Counted from the first letter of the stretch, positions 28,401 through 35,272 are shown. The stretch: DNA of 64,000 nt from Lucifuga dentata (GCA_014773175.1 VXCM01000503.1:532625-596624), one strand, 5' to 3'. The notes: generated by a model from the letters alone, not told the origin. Made by a program: numbers and translations.

Positions 28401-31400
28401 TTTTTTTCTTATTGCTGCACTATATTATCAGCATATTTTTTGTAGCTCTGGAGTGAATCTCACAGGAATACAGATATATCTTCTAAAGTCATGTAAATTG
28501 TGTTCTTATGACTTCATTGAACTCTGCTGTGATTATGATAAATTAGTATTAACATATTCTGTGCTTGGTATTGTACAGGATCAAAGGCCCAGCTAATTGC
28601 CTACAGAATCAGACATATTGTAAAAGATTACCATCTACTAAAGCTGTGTGTGCGTTCAAACACAGCGACTCTTGTCTTTTACAATGATTTCCAACAATCA
28701 CTAATGAGGTGTGTTGACCAAAATAATGCAACAATTATGGTGAGCAGTGGGGTGTGTGTTAGCATACGAGCCAGGTCTCCTGATTGTAGCTACATTATAT
28801 CTGTCAGTGTGCAGTGTGTGTGTGTACAGAGATGGTCTGTGTGTGGGATGTGGTAAGTTTGTGTACTGCTGTATGTCTGCGTTTCATGTATCTCCATGTT
28901 GCTGTGTCTCAGTGGAGAGCACATGAGAGCACTAATTCATCTAAATCTGTGCTCATAATTACATAACTAAAGCTTCTTTATGCAGTACAACACACGTCTG
29001 ATGACTCAGAGAGCGATGCGACGGCAATCTTAGTGCCGCAAAAAATATGCAAACACACGTACGCACATGGATATTACACAGAAGCTAGCACGCACCTCAC
29101 AGACACAGGCATATACGCAGTGTTTCTCTTTGTTGACAGTTTAAATTAGAAATCACACTCAGTGTTTATGCTCTAGGCGCTACCACCAGGCGCTGGGAGA
29201 GAAAAAAATGTCAGTTTCATTTAATCTGATGCTTACCTCTCTATCTTCTATTTTCTCAGGAAAAGATCCTGCCTCTCTGAATGTCTACCTGGTTCTATGT
29301 CCTTTTCTGCCTCCCCACCACAAACACACACCTTATTTTGCCACACTGTTTTCCTCGCTTCATCCCTCTTTCTTTCTTTATTTGCAGGTATCTCTGCTGT
29401 GAGACTCAGGCAGAAATGAGGGAGTGGTTTGCTACTTTTTACAGTATCCAGGTGCAGTTAAACACACACACACACTCTCACTCATTTACTCTATATTAAA
29501 GAGACAGTGAATTAAAGACTCTGATTATAGTGTCTATAACAATGGTTTTAATTCATATAACTGACCAACATAACCGCACTATTTGCAGTAAGTCAAAATT
29601 CCTAAATGATGACATTCCTCTGTTTTATTGTACTGGTCAATAGTCCTTAAAATTTGTACACAGCAGACCTTGACCAATTAATTTTGTGAAGTGGACCTTA
29701 GTATTAGGGATAACATGGTATAGTCACTGACGGGAGAGGGTTACTTCAGCAGCACATTTCAGATGATGACATGAAAGTTGTCCACTGCAGAAACACAAAC
29801 AAATATGATTTCAGATGTTTTTGTATCTAGGTACTCATTGTATGGTCCAGTTTCTCACAGTTTTGGTATCTTTGAATCATATCTCCCTCCTCTTTTTCCT
29901 CATTTAAGTATGACGGTGATGTGTGGCCTGTGGGTGGCATACAGCTGACATGCGAAAGCCGTGTGCTGCCTGTGGACGCTCGTCACGGTAACGTGTCACT
30001 GATACCTCTGCGTGGCAGTGAGAATGAGATGCGGAACAGCGTAGCAGCTTTCAGCCAAGACCCACTTGCTGTGAGTCTACCTACTAATCAGTAGGGCTGA
30101 TGGAGGACAGCCATGCAGCTTCATCTGAAACTTCTGGCTAATCAGAGTCATTCATGCTGACCAGGTGGTCCAAACCCTCAACTTCAATTCTCGCTGAAAA
30201 GCAGAACAGATTTCCTCTCACCTTGTGGCAGTTGAGTTGTTCATACTTAGGATTTGGCAACGGAAACTGAGTCACTGGTTTTGTAATGATGCGAAAATTC
30301 TTTTCACCTCTATTTAGAAACAGACGCATGACATCCCTCTCATAGTAAATATTGAGTTGAGATATTTGAGACATGAGTTACCAATATATTAGATGCCCCT
30401 GTGCAGTCCAATGCAATCATGTCCTATCTTTAAGAAGCTTAGAACAGTTGTTTTTTTTTTTAAGTTTAGTTTTTAGTTACTGGTGATGTTTTATTATGGG
30501 CTCGACACACGGTAGGCAACAAATGACAGCGACCGACGAAACTCATCGCCCCCATGTGAAAGGCTGGACACACAGAAAATGATGCGCACAGTTCAGAGCA
30601 AATCGCAGGTCTCACCGCGCTTGGTGAACAACGGTTGCAGTGGAAACAGACAACACAAGCAGATCAGAAGTAGCACCAAAACGTAAAATTAGAAATCATG
30701 CTCAGGGTTGATGCTCTTTATGCTACCATTTGAGTGTGATTCCCAAAATATACAAATAAATATTAAGCACAAAAAAATTAAGCACAAAAATTACTGTAAG
30801 ATTTTGCCGCTGCTTATTTCTACTATAAATATACATGCACTATATGTTCTGTTAAAAACTAATTTTGTATGTTTTCAGATTTATATCATATCAAATAAAA
30901 AGGTACAGTCTTTGTTTCCATGCAATTTTTGTAAGCATTTAGCTTTAACTGTGTAAAATAATAGTACAAGGGACAGAATCAGAGACAGCTATCAACTTTT
31001 CGTCCATGTTTATCAGCAAGTGACTAAGTAGTATACTGTTTGCTTATTGGTCTGTCAGTGAAACCCCGCCAGCTGGTCATTGTCAGGCGAAAGCGATGAA
31101 ATGTTGAAAAATTTTCAACTTTCTTGGAGCTTGTTGCAAGCCTGCATGCGCATGTGGACACGCATGAGCGCGAAATTTCACAAACACAACACGAGCATTG
31201 CGTGTCGCTTCGCTGGATGAGGACTCTCATTCCTTCTTTTCACTGGTTCCACTGGAAATGAACAGAGGAGAGGCAACGTTGCTTACTGTGTGTCAAGCCC
31301 ATTAGGCTACATTGTATTATTTTGTCCACGACCATTTACATGCTTTGAGTGGGACAGAATTATTAGAAACACTCCTACTTCATAAACTACGGCCTCACAA

Positions 31401-32684
31401 ATTAGTTCAAAAGAACAACGGGGGTTTGTGCACCTGGGCAGGATCAGTGATCATCCATCATTCACTTTTGATTTACTCATGATGACTGCATCTGGATTCT
31501 TAAATTACTGTATAACATTATTTAGACCCAAAGTAGGGGTCTAAATATGGGCTTCTTTGCTAAAGCATGGTTTCATGAGCTTGGATTCAGTGAGAACATA
31601 TTAAATTGCTCATCTGTGCTCTGCTCTGAAAACCATTTAAGAATCCATACAATCTGAACAGGAGTAGACAACAGCATTTTCTTATTCAAAAGAGTTTGAA
31701 CTAGGCATAAAAAAAGCCAGTCTGGTTGGGTTTTGACAAAATACGCTATTAAAAAAACAAAACAAAACAAAACGAGGAAACATCACATACAAAGAATAGC
31801 ACTTCTGAATTGAACTCATACCCAGAGGTAAGCTATGGCGACAGTTTGCTGCACTGGTGCCATATCAGCTCACACAGTTGTGTGTGGCTGGCTAGAATAT
31901 GACAAACATCACCACCGTAGGTTTGTTGAACCACAATTTGTGTGGGATGACATTGGATCGGACCTGTTCAACAGCATCAATATCATCCTCTCCATCTGTT
32001 CTGTTATTTGCATAAAAAATCATGTGCACTCAGCCAAAATAATTCCCTGACCTCAGCTTTTGGTGCTGTAGGGCCACAGTATGACGATGCAGTTGTCTCC
32101 TGCTGTTTTTGACCATCAGATGCCTCTCATCACTTTCTTGTACAGTGAAACAAAACATAATAATTCACCACAATCTTTCATTAGTTTCACAGACATTAAT
32201 ATGATTCCAGGTTTGCTGTGTTGTTGCTTCCCAGATAGTTTCTATTGATTCTGTTCTTTCAGCCCACTTGATACTGGATATGCCTGAGAGTGTGAGAGGA
32301 GGTGTGATTGCTTTGGTGGTGGGATAGCAGCTGAAGCTAAGTTTATGCAGTGTGTGTAGGGTAGAGGTATTTTGCTGAGGGTATGGCATGTGTTTATAAA
32401 GGAGCCTGAGATTCACTCGATATTAATATGTCCATTACTTTTTCCCTCTGTCTTTTATTCTTTCACACTCAAAACACACTTCTTTCTCACGTTTTCCTCG
32501 TTTCCATATCGTCATCTACCTCCTTAATCTAACTCTGTTTTCTTCCTGTCTGCCGTCTACCATTGCCATCACCTTTCTTTATTTCTCCATCTACACCTCC
32601 CAGTTTTTCCATCTGTTCATCCCTCCCTTCCTGTCATAAAACCCTGTGTTGTTTATCTTTCAGGTTTTTAGAGACGCCCAATAA
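1..32684 (+). CDS. arap1: ARAP1, Arf/Rho dual GTPase-activating protein (gene span; 5' end outside window)
   Basis: ARAP1 is a PI(3,4,5)P3-responsive GAP that inactivates Arf GTPases (ArfGAP domain) and Rho-family GTPases (RhoGAP domain) at the plasma membrane and endosomes; the family controls actin and receptor trafficking. Thirty-one coding exons join in one frame of 1,311 codons, all with GT-AG introns and matching phases. Domain order seen: Ser/Pro linker, PH1, PH2, ArfGAP, ankyrin, PH3, PH4, RhoGAP, RA, PH5. Human ARAP1 is about 1,450 residues, so roughly the first 140-200 residues (SAM domain) lie upstream. ARAP1 is preferred over ARAP2, whose RhoGAP lacks the arginine finger, and over ARAP3, because stretches such as VDDVS, NLAIVFGPTLFQTDG and IPLRGSENEMR follow ARAP1 as I remember it. 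Teleosts often keep two copies; I cannot say whether this is the a or b paralogue. Confidence 0.95.
448..507 (+). repeat. 15 bp minisatellite, four units
   Basis: Four back-to-back 15-base units of the form ctaaaYaggaYcaag with only one or two substitutions. Because 15 is a multiple of 3, the unit reads as a repeated KLNRI peptide, but the sequence is intronic and that is not evidence of coding. Confidence 0.85.
1131..1310 (+). repeat. Degenerate tRNA-derived SINE remnant
   Basis: The text ggtggattagtgctgtagga, followed by a box-B-like gtttaattcta and the tail gcatgtcactccctctcccc, resembles a common fish tRNA-SINE whose body carries ctgcatgtcactccctctc. Boundaries are approximate and the copy is diverged. 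Confidence 0.5.
2785..2870 (+). CDS. arap1: arap1 coding exon: acidic linker with SDDYEDSDLFY motif
   Basis: The acceptor ttctcttag precedes 2785 and the donor GTAAGA follows at 2871. Phase 1 in, phase 0 out. It encodes an acidic tyrosine-containing stretch (ENSDDYEDSDLFY), matching the acidic DDSDYDEV-type stretch in human ARAP1 before PH1. The tyrosines in acidic context are plausible phosphorylation sites (inference). Confidence 0.85.
2961..3043 (+). CDS. arap1: arap1 coding exon: acidic linker
   Basis: Flanked by tccaatag and GTAAGT; phase 0 in, phase 2 out. It encodes a short linker ending in the acidic run SDDELLDDDE. It is only 90 bp from the previous exon. The frame joins cleanly to the next exon, which supports it as constitutive coding sequence. 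Confidence 0.85.
3825..3980 (+). CDS. arap1: arap1 coding exon: start of PH1
   Basis: The acceptor gcatctcag precedes 3825 and the donor GTATGC follows 3980; phase 2 in and out. The last part, VIKMGWLDKNPPQG, is the first beta strand of PH1 and is nearly identical to the human ARAP1 sequence I recall. The preceding residues are Ser-rich linker. Confidence 0.93.
3981..5300 (+). other. arap1 intron with poly-T tracts and one single-N gap
   Basis: Intron of 1.3 kb inside PH1. It has long T runs at about 4168-4198 (interrupted by N at 4183) and 4560-4581, and A-rich stretches near 4986-5008. The piece between the T tracts (about 4209-4555) looks like moderately repetitive fish DNA, but I could not define its ends. 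No coding signal. Confidence 0.6.
5301..5370 (+). CDS. arap1: arap1 coding exon: PH1 middle
   Basis: Encodes ALYYQRRWVKLDVDYLRYFD, the K/R-x-R-x-W stretch of a PH domain where basic residues contact phosphoinositide headgroups. The acceptor is tgtcacag and the donor GTAATA; phase 2 in, phase 0 out. Confidence 0.95.
5578..5698 (+). CDS. arap1: arap1 coding exon: PH1 middle
   Basis: Encodes EMYSKRFITTAFITKV followed by KFEVVTSNRTFIFKAESE, the core strands of PH1 (human: AYSKRFISVACISHV, KFEVITNNRTFAFRAESD). Phase 0 in, phase 1 out. Confidence 0.95.
5849..6027 (+). CDS. arap1: arap1 coding exon: end of PH1, start of PH2
   Basis: It begins with AERNDWVAVLLDCI, the C-terminal helix of PH1 with its conserved Trp. 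After a short linker, YLELRGLRSKLYTVVASDKV starts PH2. Phase 1 in, phase 0 out. The PH1-PH2 pairing in one exon matches the tandem PH arrangement of ARAPs. Confidence 0.95.
6355..6461 (+). CDS. arap1: arap1 coding exon: PH2
   Basis: Encodes HHIGVGITAIEMNVGNIKD and RRSFDLTTPYCVF, PH2 strands that align well with human ARAP1 (LGIGITFIDMSVGNVKE, RRSFDLTTPYRIF). Phase 0 in, phase 2 out; donor GTATGG. Confidence 0.95.
6462..7295 (+). other. arap1 intron with long (GT)n and (CA)n tracts
   Basis: Intron of 0.8 kb in PH2. It carries (GT)n at about 6655-6696, further GT-rich DNA to 6870, and (CA)n at about 7183-7205. ORFs here on both strands are microsatellite translations, not genes. Confidence 0.8.
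7296..7495 (+). CDS. arap1: arap1 coding exon: end of PH2 and ArfGAP zinc finger
   Basis: It starts with the PH2 C-terminal helix (EQVKEHWMEAMRNAIGEAL) and then gives the ArfGAP zinc finger: CADC, 16 residues, CKQC, which is the C-x2-C-x16-C-x2-C spacing of ArfGAPs. The finger is cut by the intron right after the fourth Cys. Phase 2 in, phase 1 out. All four zinc ligands are present. Confidence 0.97.
7496..8407 (+). other. arap1 intron, possible TE fragment near 8070-8200
   Basis: Intron of 0.9 kb inside the ArfGAP domain. The stretch about 8070-8200 (gccgaatactgggatgaacc, then gagtatatggtacgg and gtaccatccgaat) has the look of a decayed fish DNA-transposon end, but I could not fix boundaries. 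Nothing else is evident. Confidence 0.5.
8408..8493 (+). CDS. arap1: arap1 coding exon: ArfGAP catalytic arginine
   Basis: Encodes GEHRGLGPNISKIRSLKMD. The Arg five residues after the last zinc Cys is the ArfGAP arginine finger (C-x4-R), so Arf-directed catalysis should be intact. Phase 1 in, phase 0 out. Confidence 0.97.
8683..8865 (+). CDS. arap1: arap1 coding exon: ArfGAP C-terminal half
   Basis: Encodes LGNERVNSFWAANVPPSEAL and YRQGKYRKYHPLYGNQEEL, the ArfGAP helices (N-x-x-x-N-x-x-W/FWAA region and the KY...Y motif). Phase 0 in and out. It precedes the largest intron of the gene. Confidence 0.96.
9540..10140 (-). mobile_element. 5'-truncated L1/Tx1-like LINE, ORF2 C-terminal remnant
   Basis: The - strand ORF 10103-9834 reads FFSEMSPLYNRCRCANGTL followed by THLLWSCNKL and later AALLGGTSAL. 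This is the typical C-terminal Cys/His region of L1-type fish LINE ORF2 (SPLCNRC...GTLTHLFWSC). Only the end of ORF2 and a short 3' region remain, as expected for 5'-truncated retrotransposition. A single N gap and A-rich DNA lie beside it at 9500-9540. Confidence 0.75.
10713..10845 (+). repeat. Exact 66 bp direct repeat around N at 10779 (probable assembly artefact), with (GT)n
   Basis: Bases 10713-10778 and 10780-10845 are the same 66-mer (ctctgtgtg... to ...gggttaagctgc), separated by a single N. This pattern is expected when two overlapping contig ends are placed side by side instead of merged. A (CA)n tract follows at about 10891-10928. Confidence 0.85.
11650..11877 (+). promoter_or_regulatory. 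Candidate internal promoter and alternative first exon of arap1
   Basis: A TC/CT-rich block (11650-11770) contains TGACATCA (11688-11695, CRE/AP-1-like) and a ggctggaatgc TEAD-like site. It is followed by about 100 bp of non-repetitive sequence ending at gacag (11877) with the strong donor GTAAGT at 11878. No acceptor pairs with it in a coding frame and there is no ATG, so it would be a 5' UTR exon spliced to the ankyrin exon at 16178. This is inference from sequence shape only. Confidence 0.35.
16178..16352 (+). CDS. arap1: arap1 coding exon: ankyrin-repeat region
   Basis: Encodes VLETLSLIFCGADVNCSTG and PSPLSLAKAHSQPLQAELI, i.e. ankyrin-type GADVN and PL-x-LA-x-A signatures. Human ARAP1 has the matching GAGINC...PTPLALAEQAGQTLQMEFL. 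Phase 0 in, phase 1 out; acceptor ctctttaag. Confidence 0.95.
16353..16964 (+). other. arap1 intron with two (CA)n tracts and N gap
   Basis: Intron of 0.6 kb. It contains (CA)n at about 16529-16561 abutting the N at 16562 and a G run, and (CA)n at about 16795-16825. No coding signal. Confidence 0.8.
16965..17099 (+). CDS. arap1: arap1 coding exon: start of PH3
   Basis: Encodes SVSHNGFLFKTASMARAITE, the first strand of PH3 (human: TVSHSGFLYKTASAGKLLQD). Phase 1 in and out; donor GTAACG. Confidence 0.95.
17494..17629 (+). CDS. arap1: arap1 coding exon: PH3 core
   Basis: Encodes EFSRRWCTLNDGLFSYYES and KASEIVCLAV, the central PH3 strands with the RRWC motif. The intron before it (17100-17493) holds a small imperfect duplication around caataaagaac and a 12 bp hairpin (17204-17237). 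Phase 1 in, phase 2 out. Confidence 0.95.
18064..18160 (+). CDS. arap1: arap1 coding exon: PH3 C-terminal helix
   Basis: Encodes YEHTFELYSERLYLFGTDD and the helix SHKQWVKSIAK that closes PH3. Phase 2 in, phase 0 out; donor GTAATT. Confidence 0.95.
18421..18613 (+). CDS. arap1: arap1 coding exon: PH4, first part
   Basis: Encodes DFERIGWLKCKDGLNLQTSK and GWFAMVGSTLHVYLED, the start of PH4, ending in the HLRKLNEL segment shared with human ARAP1 (LQLRKLQEL). Phase 0 in, phase 1 out. Confidence 0.94.
18783..18828 (+). CDS. arap1: arap1 micro-exon (46 bp) in PH4
   Basis: A 46 bp exon encoding SIQQDNEVLVLVEKG, matching human SIQGDSENQVLVLVERR. The acceptor is tatcccacag and the donor GTACAG; phase 1 in, phase 2 out. 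It is too short to be found as an ORF but is required to keep the reading frame. Confidence 0.93.
19120..19283 (+). CDS. arap1: arap1 coding exon: end of PH4, start of RhoGAP
   Basis: Encodes RTLYIEGERKLDFLGWLGAI, the PH4 C-terminal helix, then TPIIVHSCISYITQCG, the start of the RhoGAP domain. Phase 2 in, phase 1 out. The preceding intron has a C run with one N (19066). Confidence 0.96.
19284..20538 (+). other. arap1 intron, CT-rich and AT-rich unique DNA
   Basis: Intron of 1.25 kb within RhoGAP. A pyrimidine-rich strip lies at 19550-19740 and a short (GT)n at about 19768-19791. The remainder shows no repeat or coding feature I can name. Confidence 0.7.
20539..20748 (+). CDS. arap1: arap1 coding exon: RhoGAP catalytic arginine
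   Basis: Encodes LTSEGIYRKSGVNS, where the Arg of GIYRKSG is the RhoGAP arginine finger, and VDDVSTTLKRFFRDLEEGLF with the conserved LKRFFRDL helix. The arginine finger distinguishes this protein from ARAP2. Phase 1 in and out; donor GTAGGA. Confidence 0.97.
20781..21566. mobile_element. Non-autonomous hAT-like element with 8 bp TSD
   Basis: The element is bounded by CTCTATGC at 20773-20780 and again at 21567-21574, an exact 8 bp target duplication. It begins CAGGGGAGGGTATTCAAC and ends GTTGGTGACCACTG, giving hAT-type CAGnGG...CAAC inverted termini. It is about 786 bp, AT-rich inside and has no transposase ORF. It sits 32 bp after the donor of the RhoGAP arginine exon. Confidence 0.8.
22105..22210 (+). 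CDS. arap1: arap1 coding exon: RhoGAP middle
   Basis: Encodes ISQYRLLLNKLPDVNKATLQ and ALINHLYC, matching human VSRYRELLVRLPPVNRATVKALISHLYC. Phase 1 in, phase 2 out. The acceptor follows a long pyrimidine tract (21960-22104). Confidence 0.96.
22293..22440 (+). CDS. arap1: arap1 coding exon: RhoGAP C-terminal part
   Basis: Encodes LNQMNIHNLAIVFGPTLFQT, the RhoGAP N-x-x-x-x-NLA-x-x-FGP motif, and the helix AIEDLIQHYTFIFE. Phase 2 in, phase 0 out. The intron before it is only 82 bp. Confidence 0.97.
22441..23258 (+). other. arap1 intron, AT-rich, no feature seen
   Basis: Intron of 0.8 kb between RhoGAP and RA domains. AT-rich, with no recognised repeat or conserved element; it ends in a short (GT)n before the acceptor. 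Confidence 0.7.
23259..23342 (+). CDS. arap1: arap1 coding exon: RhoGAP-RA linker helix
   Basis: Encodes VDEQQLKKQLEEITVIIKVR, matching human VDEEELRKQREEITAIVKMR. 84 bp, phase 0 in and out. Confidence 0.95.
23512..23589 (+). CDS. arap1: arap1 coding exon: RA domain start
   Basis: Encodes STTPGGHIICTVYLEEM and IAEQHVK, equivalent to human AGDFICTVYLEEKKAETEQHIK. 78 bp, phase 0 in and out; acceptor gggcacttcag and donor GTGAAC. It directly follows a (TGCG)-rich alternating purine-pyrimidine stretch. Confidence 0.92.
23870..23987 (+). CDS. arap1: arap1 coding exon: RA domain
   Basis: Encodes MTAAELACKVLDRRNIPVRN and YWSCWEVN, the Ras-association fold (human MTAEELTLEILDRRNVGIRE, YWTCFEVN). 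Family knowledge says this domain binds Rho/Rap-type GTPases in ARAPs. Phase 0 in, phase 1 out. Confidence 0.95.
23988..26012 (+). other. arap1 intron: foldback repeat, (GA)n and (CA)n
   Basis: Intron of 2.0 kb in the RA domain. It carries an imperfect inverted repeat (24399-24546), (GA)n at about 24919-24959, (CA)n at about 25389-25421, and AT-rich DNA. No coding signal apart from microsatellite ORFs. Confidence 0.75.
24399..24546. repeat. Imperfect 148 bp foldback (inverted repeat)
   Basis: The left arm tctggtggtagatttgagga then cctccaactcctcccagc is mirrored by gctgggaggagttggag then gtcttcaaatccaccgccag on the right. The right arm has an extra tgggaggaactggacat block. It could be a small MITE or a structured repeat. 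No clear target duplication was seen. Confidence 0.65.
26013..26126 (+). CDS. arap1: arap1 coding exon: RA domain end
   Basis: Encodes ERPLHYQERVLPILHSFGTD and IVKKHIAMEAMIIYL (human ERPLHFAEKVLPILHGLGTD, VVKKHQAMEAMLLYL). Phase 1 in and out. Confidence 0.96.
26240..26385 (+). CDS. arap1: arap1 coding exon: PH5 start
   Basis: Encodes KHGMMKFREERSILSLGRSS and FNDRYFILNATSLRMYKEVR, the first half of PH5. Phase 1 in, phase 0 out. In human ARAP1 an alternatively used short insert follows this point; none is evident in the fish intron. Confidence 0.95.
26516..26598 (+). CDS. arap1: arap1 coding exon: PH5
   Basis: Encodes RPERDWPVKNLKIYLGIKKK then LRPPT, near identical to human EKEWPIKSLKVYLGVKKKLRPPT. 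The donor is the weaker GTTAGT. Phase 0 in, phase 2 out. Confidence 0.95.
26905..26964 (+). CDS. arap1: arap1 coding exon: PH5
   Basis: A 60 bp exon encoding WGLTVVYECKKQDKSERQQ, equivalent to human WGFTVVHETEKHEKQQ. Phase 2 in and out, donor GTGAGT. Confidence 0.93.
26965..29387 (+). other. arap1 intron, no feature recognised
   Basis: Intron of 2.4 kb inside PH5. It is AT-rich with scattered short GT runs; ORFs are without family resemblance. A stretch near 29147-29190 (attagaaatcacactcagtg) resembles a line inside the Harbinger-like element at 30685, hinting at shared repeat content. Confidence 0.6.
29388..29451 (+). CDS. arap1: arap1 coding exon: PH5 C-terminal helix
   Basis: Encodes YLCCETQAEMREWFATFYSI, matching human YLCCDTQMELREWFATFLFV, including the conserved Trp of the PH C-terminal helix. 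Phase 2 in, phase 0 out. Confidence 0.96.
29909..30070 (+). CDS. arap1: arap1 coding exon: C-terminal tail
   Basis: Encodes YDGDVWPVGG, then NVSLIPLRGSENEMRNSVAA and FSQDPLA. Human ARAP1 has SVSLIPLRGSENEMRRSVAAFTADPLS at the same place. 162 bp, phase 0 in and out; donor GTGAGT. Confidence 0.96.
30497..31301. mobile_element. PIF/Harbinger-like MITE with TTA target duplication
   Basis: Termini TGGGCTCGACACACGGTAGG and, in reverse complement, TGGGCTTGACACACAGTAAG form inverted repeats of about 25 bp. TTA flanks both sides (30494-30496 and 31302-31304), as expected for PIF/Harbinger. About 805 bp, no transposase ORF. It lies in the last coding intron of arap1. Confidence 0.75.
32664..32684 (+). 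CDS. arap1: arap1 terminal coding exon, six residues and stop
   Basis: After the acceptor tatctttcag, phase 0 reads VFRDAQ then TAA (32682-32684). This aligns with the human terminus LLRNV after DPLS, so it is the preferred end of the protein. A donor GTAAGA at 32702, only 17 bp after the stop, suggests a spliced 3' UTR. See the findings for a possible alternative terminus using a different acceptor. Confidence 0.7.
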   Translation, partial: VFRDAQ

Positions 32685-33063
32685 TGGTCTCTGCAAGGAT
32701 GGTAAGACAATTTCACACAAAGATAAGTTTTAGGGTGGGTAACACAATTTATAATCATACTGTATACTATATATTTGGTAAATATATCAGCACTGTATTC
32801 AGTAGTGCTTTTGGATTTTGATGAGACACTGTATTGACAGTGATGTATGAATCATTGATGACTTTGACTTTTAATAATATTTTGTTCCTTTGCCACATCA
32901 TAAAGGTTGAGTAAAAGATAAAGCAATATTACTCTGTTTAAGCTGGTCTGTTGCTTTATCTGTGTGCCAACTGCATATCTGCATTTATTGGCTTCTCTTG
33001 ACTGCTGCTTACCCGAGTCCACATCTTGCCCACACTCTCATATCTGGTTGCCATGGCTCCCAG

Positions 33064-33137
33064 ACACCCGTAGTCTGGATGAACAATTTGAGCTTGACCT
33101 CTCAGGGGACTGTGAAGATGCTGTAAAACTGACTTGA
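33064..33137 (+). other. Possible alternative 3' coding exon or 3' UTR exon of arap1
   Basis: The acceptor tggctcccag precedes 33064. Joined to the upstream exon ending at 32701 in the frame CKD|D, it reads TRSLDEQFELDLSGDCEDAV then KLT and stop (33135-33137). The frame is reached only if the upstream exon begins at 32674 rather than 32664. Otherwise this is 3' UTR. Another acceptor (ctcag, 33315) also fits the same phase. Confidence 0.35.
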
Positions 33138-34115
33138 GGATGAAGGATGCACAGTATTTTACGTATTAAGTCCTTTTGGTGTCTATTTGCAGGGTAATAT
33201 GTTAAGTAATTTACGGTGCGACAAATACTCCAATATGCAGAAATACAACAAAAACATCTGCAATTGTGACAACAGGAATGTTGCATCTCTAATGTTCTGT
33301 CTTTTTTTGTCTCAGGGTTGTGTTTGACCTCATCAGATGCCCTCTGAACAATCCACTGATATCATTCTATGGCTGTAAGGACCAGAACGACAGACACAAA
33401 CATTGCCACAGGAGTGTGCTGTCTGTTCCTTTGAATATGAACTGGACCAATCCATAAGTGGACCATAGGATCGTATGTAAATGAAACTTTCACCGCACAA
33501 ATTTTATCTCGTGTACTTGATGCGATGCACAAAAGAATCAGCTGGGACCAGCTGAGCTCACAGTGGCCATGCAGACACTTTGATGGACTACAGTTGCCTG
33601 TGAAGATGTCCAAAATCACCTCCACCTCCTCAGTTTACAACAAGTCTGGCTCCTAAAACATTCCACTGTTTCCACTGGTCATCACTGCACTGCATTATGG
33701 AACAGAAATGTGAAAGAGTAACCTTATAGTTTTCATAAAAGCTATAATCAGGTTATGTTAAGGCAGTAGTGTAGTGTTTTTAGCAAGGACCCTTTCTTTT
33801 TTCCTTTTTTCTTGTTTTTTTCTTTTTTTTTTTTTTTTTTTTTTTTACAGAAAATAGAGCTGTTTATTGACACACTTGTAGCTGATTCAGATTTATTTCC
33901 ATGGCGTCTTTAGCATTCTTTCTTCTGCAAAGAAGACATGTTGGAATAATCCTGTAGTTCAAAATTTGAGAATTGCTATAAGCAAAGCTGAAGTCATAGG
34001 AGGCTCTAACCAGATTTTGTACAAGAGGGTTTAACAGGGACCAAGCCTGGGATTTAGAGACAAGGTGAGAAAACGGCAGATGATAGATTGGTGTCTGTTA
34101 CTCTGCAGGCCATTT

Positions 34116-34156
34116 GTCATCATACTTAGTACTGTCTAAAAACTAAGTATGATGAC
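34116..34156. repeat. Perfect 15 bp inverted repeat with 11 nt loop
   Basis: gtcatcatacttagt (34116-34130) and actaagtatgatgac (34142-34156) are exact reverse complements. No T run follows directly, so it is not a simple terminator-like element. It could be an RNA hairpin in the arap1 3' UTR. Confidence 0.8.
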
Positions 34157-35191
34157 TAGGAAAATGGTCACAATTTCATATTTGTGCTTATGTTGTGTGT
34201 ATATATATATGTATGTATATATGAAAGTGTTTTTTTTTTTTTTTTGTTAAAGACAGGAAGAAAGTTACAAGTCAGCAGAATTGATGTGGATAATGTTTTC
34301 AGAGTGTGATAAAGCAAGAGAAATAGTTGATTTGTCATTGTCCCACATTGTGTCAAATCCAGTGCACTGTCAAGTTGGACACATCTCAAACCATATTCAG
34401 GTATTTAAAACCACGTTCTGCCATTTGTCTCCCATGACATAGACAATCTGTTCCATTTTCCCTGTTACATCTCGGACTCTGCTCCTGACATTCTACGTTC
34501 CTCAGCTTTGCCTCCTTCCTCTCTCTAGGTCAGCCAATGATACACAGCCTACATGGGTAGTTTTTCTGTTGATTAAAACCAGCAGTATTTAAAGGGTATC
34601 AGATTGAAACAGACTTATTTTGAAATAACCCTTTGTCTCTTCTGTTTCTGACAGATTGTTTGAGTTCCAACAACATCTTAGTCGAGACAGAATTCATTCA
34701 TAGTTTGTTAATCATAACTCAGATCAGGGTCACACTGAAAATCAAAGAACACAGGAAACTAATGTAGGTGCAAGGTCTGCTATTTTTACTTTAAATTGCA
34801 TTTTGTACAAATTGTGTGTTGTCTAATCAGAGCTGTGCTCATATTAACTCTTACCAACACATTGTCACTACCTTGTAGTGTTGCTTGTGTACCACTAGGA
34901 GCCTCTTCCAGAGCAGAGTTCTCTGGGTAATTTTGCTATAATCTGGAACAGGTTTTTATACATCAATTCATTTTTTAGATATTTTAGGTGTTTTTGTGTG
35001 ATTTTTTTCAAGTTTGTATCCAGTTTTAGCAAAGTTATCCAGATAACTCAGTTAACCTGGTTCTTGGAACAGGCCGCTTGTAAAGTAAAGTTATTTATGT
35101 GGGTAGCAGAGGTGCTTGGCTCGGTGCTCCTCACGTGCTATTCACCTCTACAGGTTTGGCATCATGATGTTAGTCGGAAACACCTTTATGC

Positions 35192-35193
<2 letters not shown>

Positions 35194-35251
<58 letters not shown>

Positions 35252-35272
35252 CGTGCGTGTGTGCGTGCGCGC
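35194..35272. repeat. (GT)n followed by (GC)/(GT) alternating tract
   Basis: About 49 bp of uninterrupted GT, then gcgcgcgcgtgcgtgtgtgcgtgcgcgc. The whole is alternating purine-pyrimidine, a strong Z-DNA-type sequence. Confidence 0.9.
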
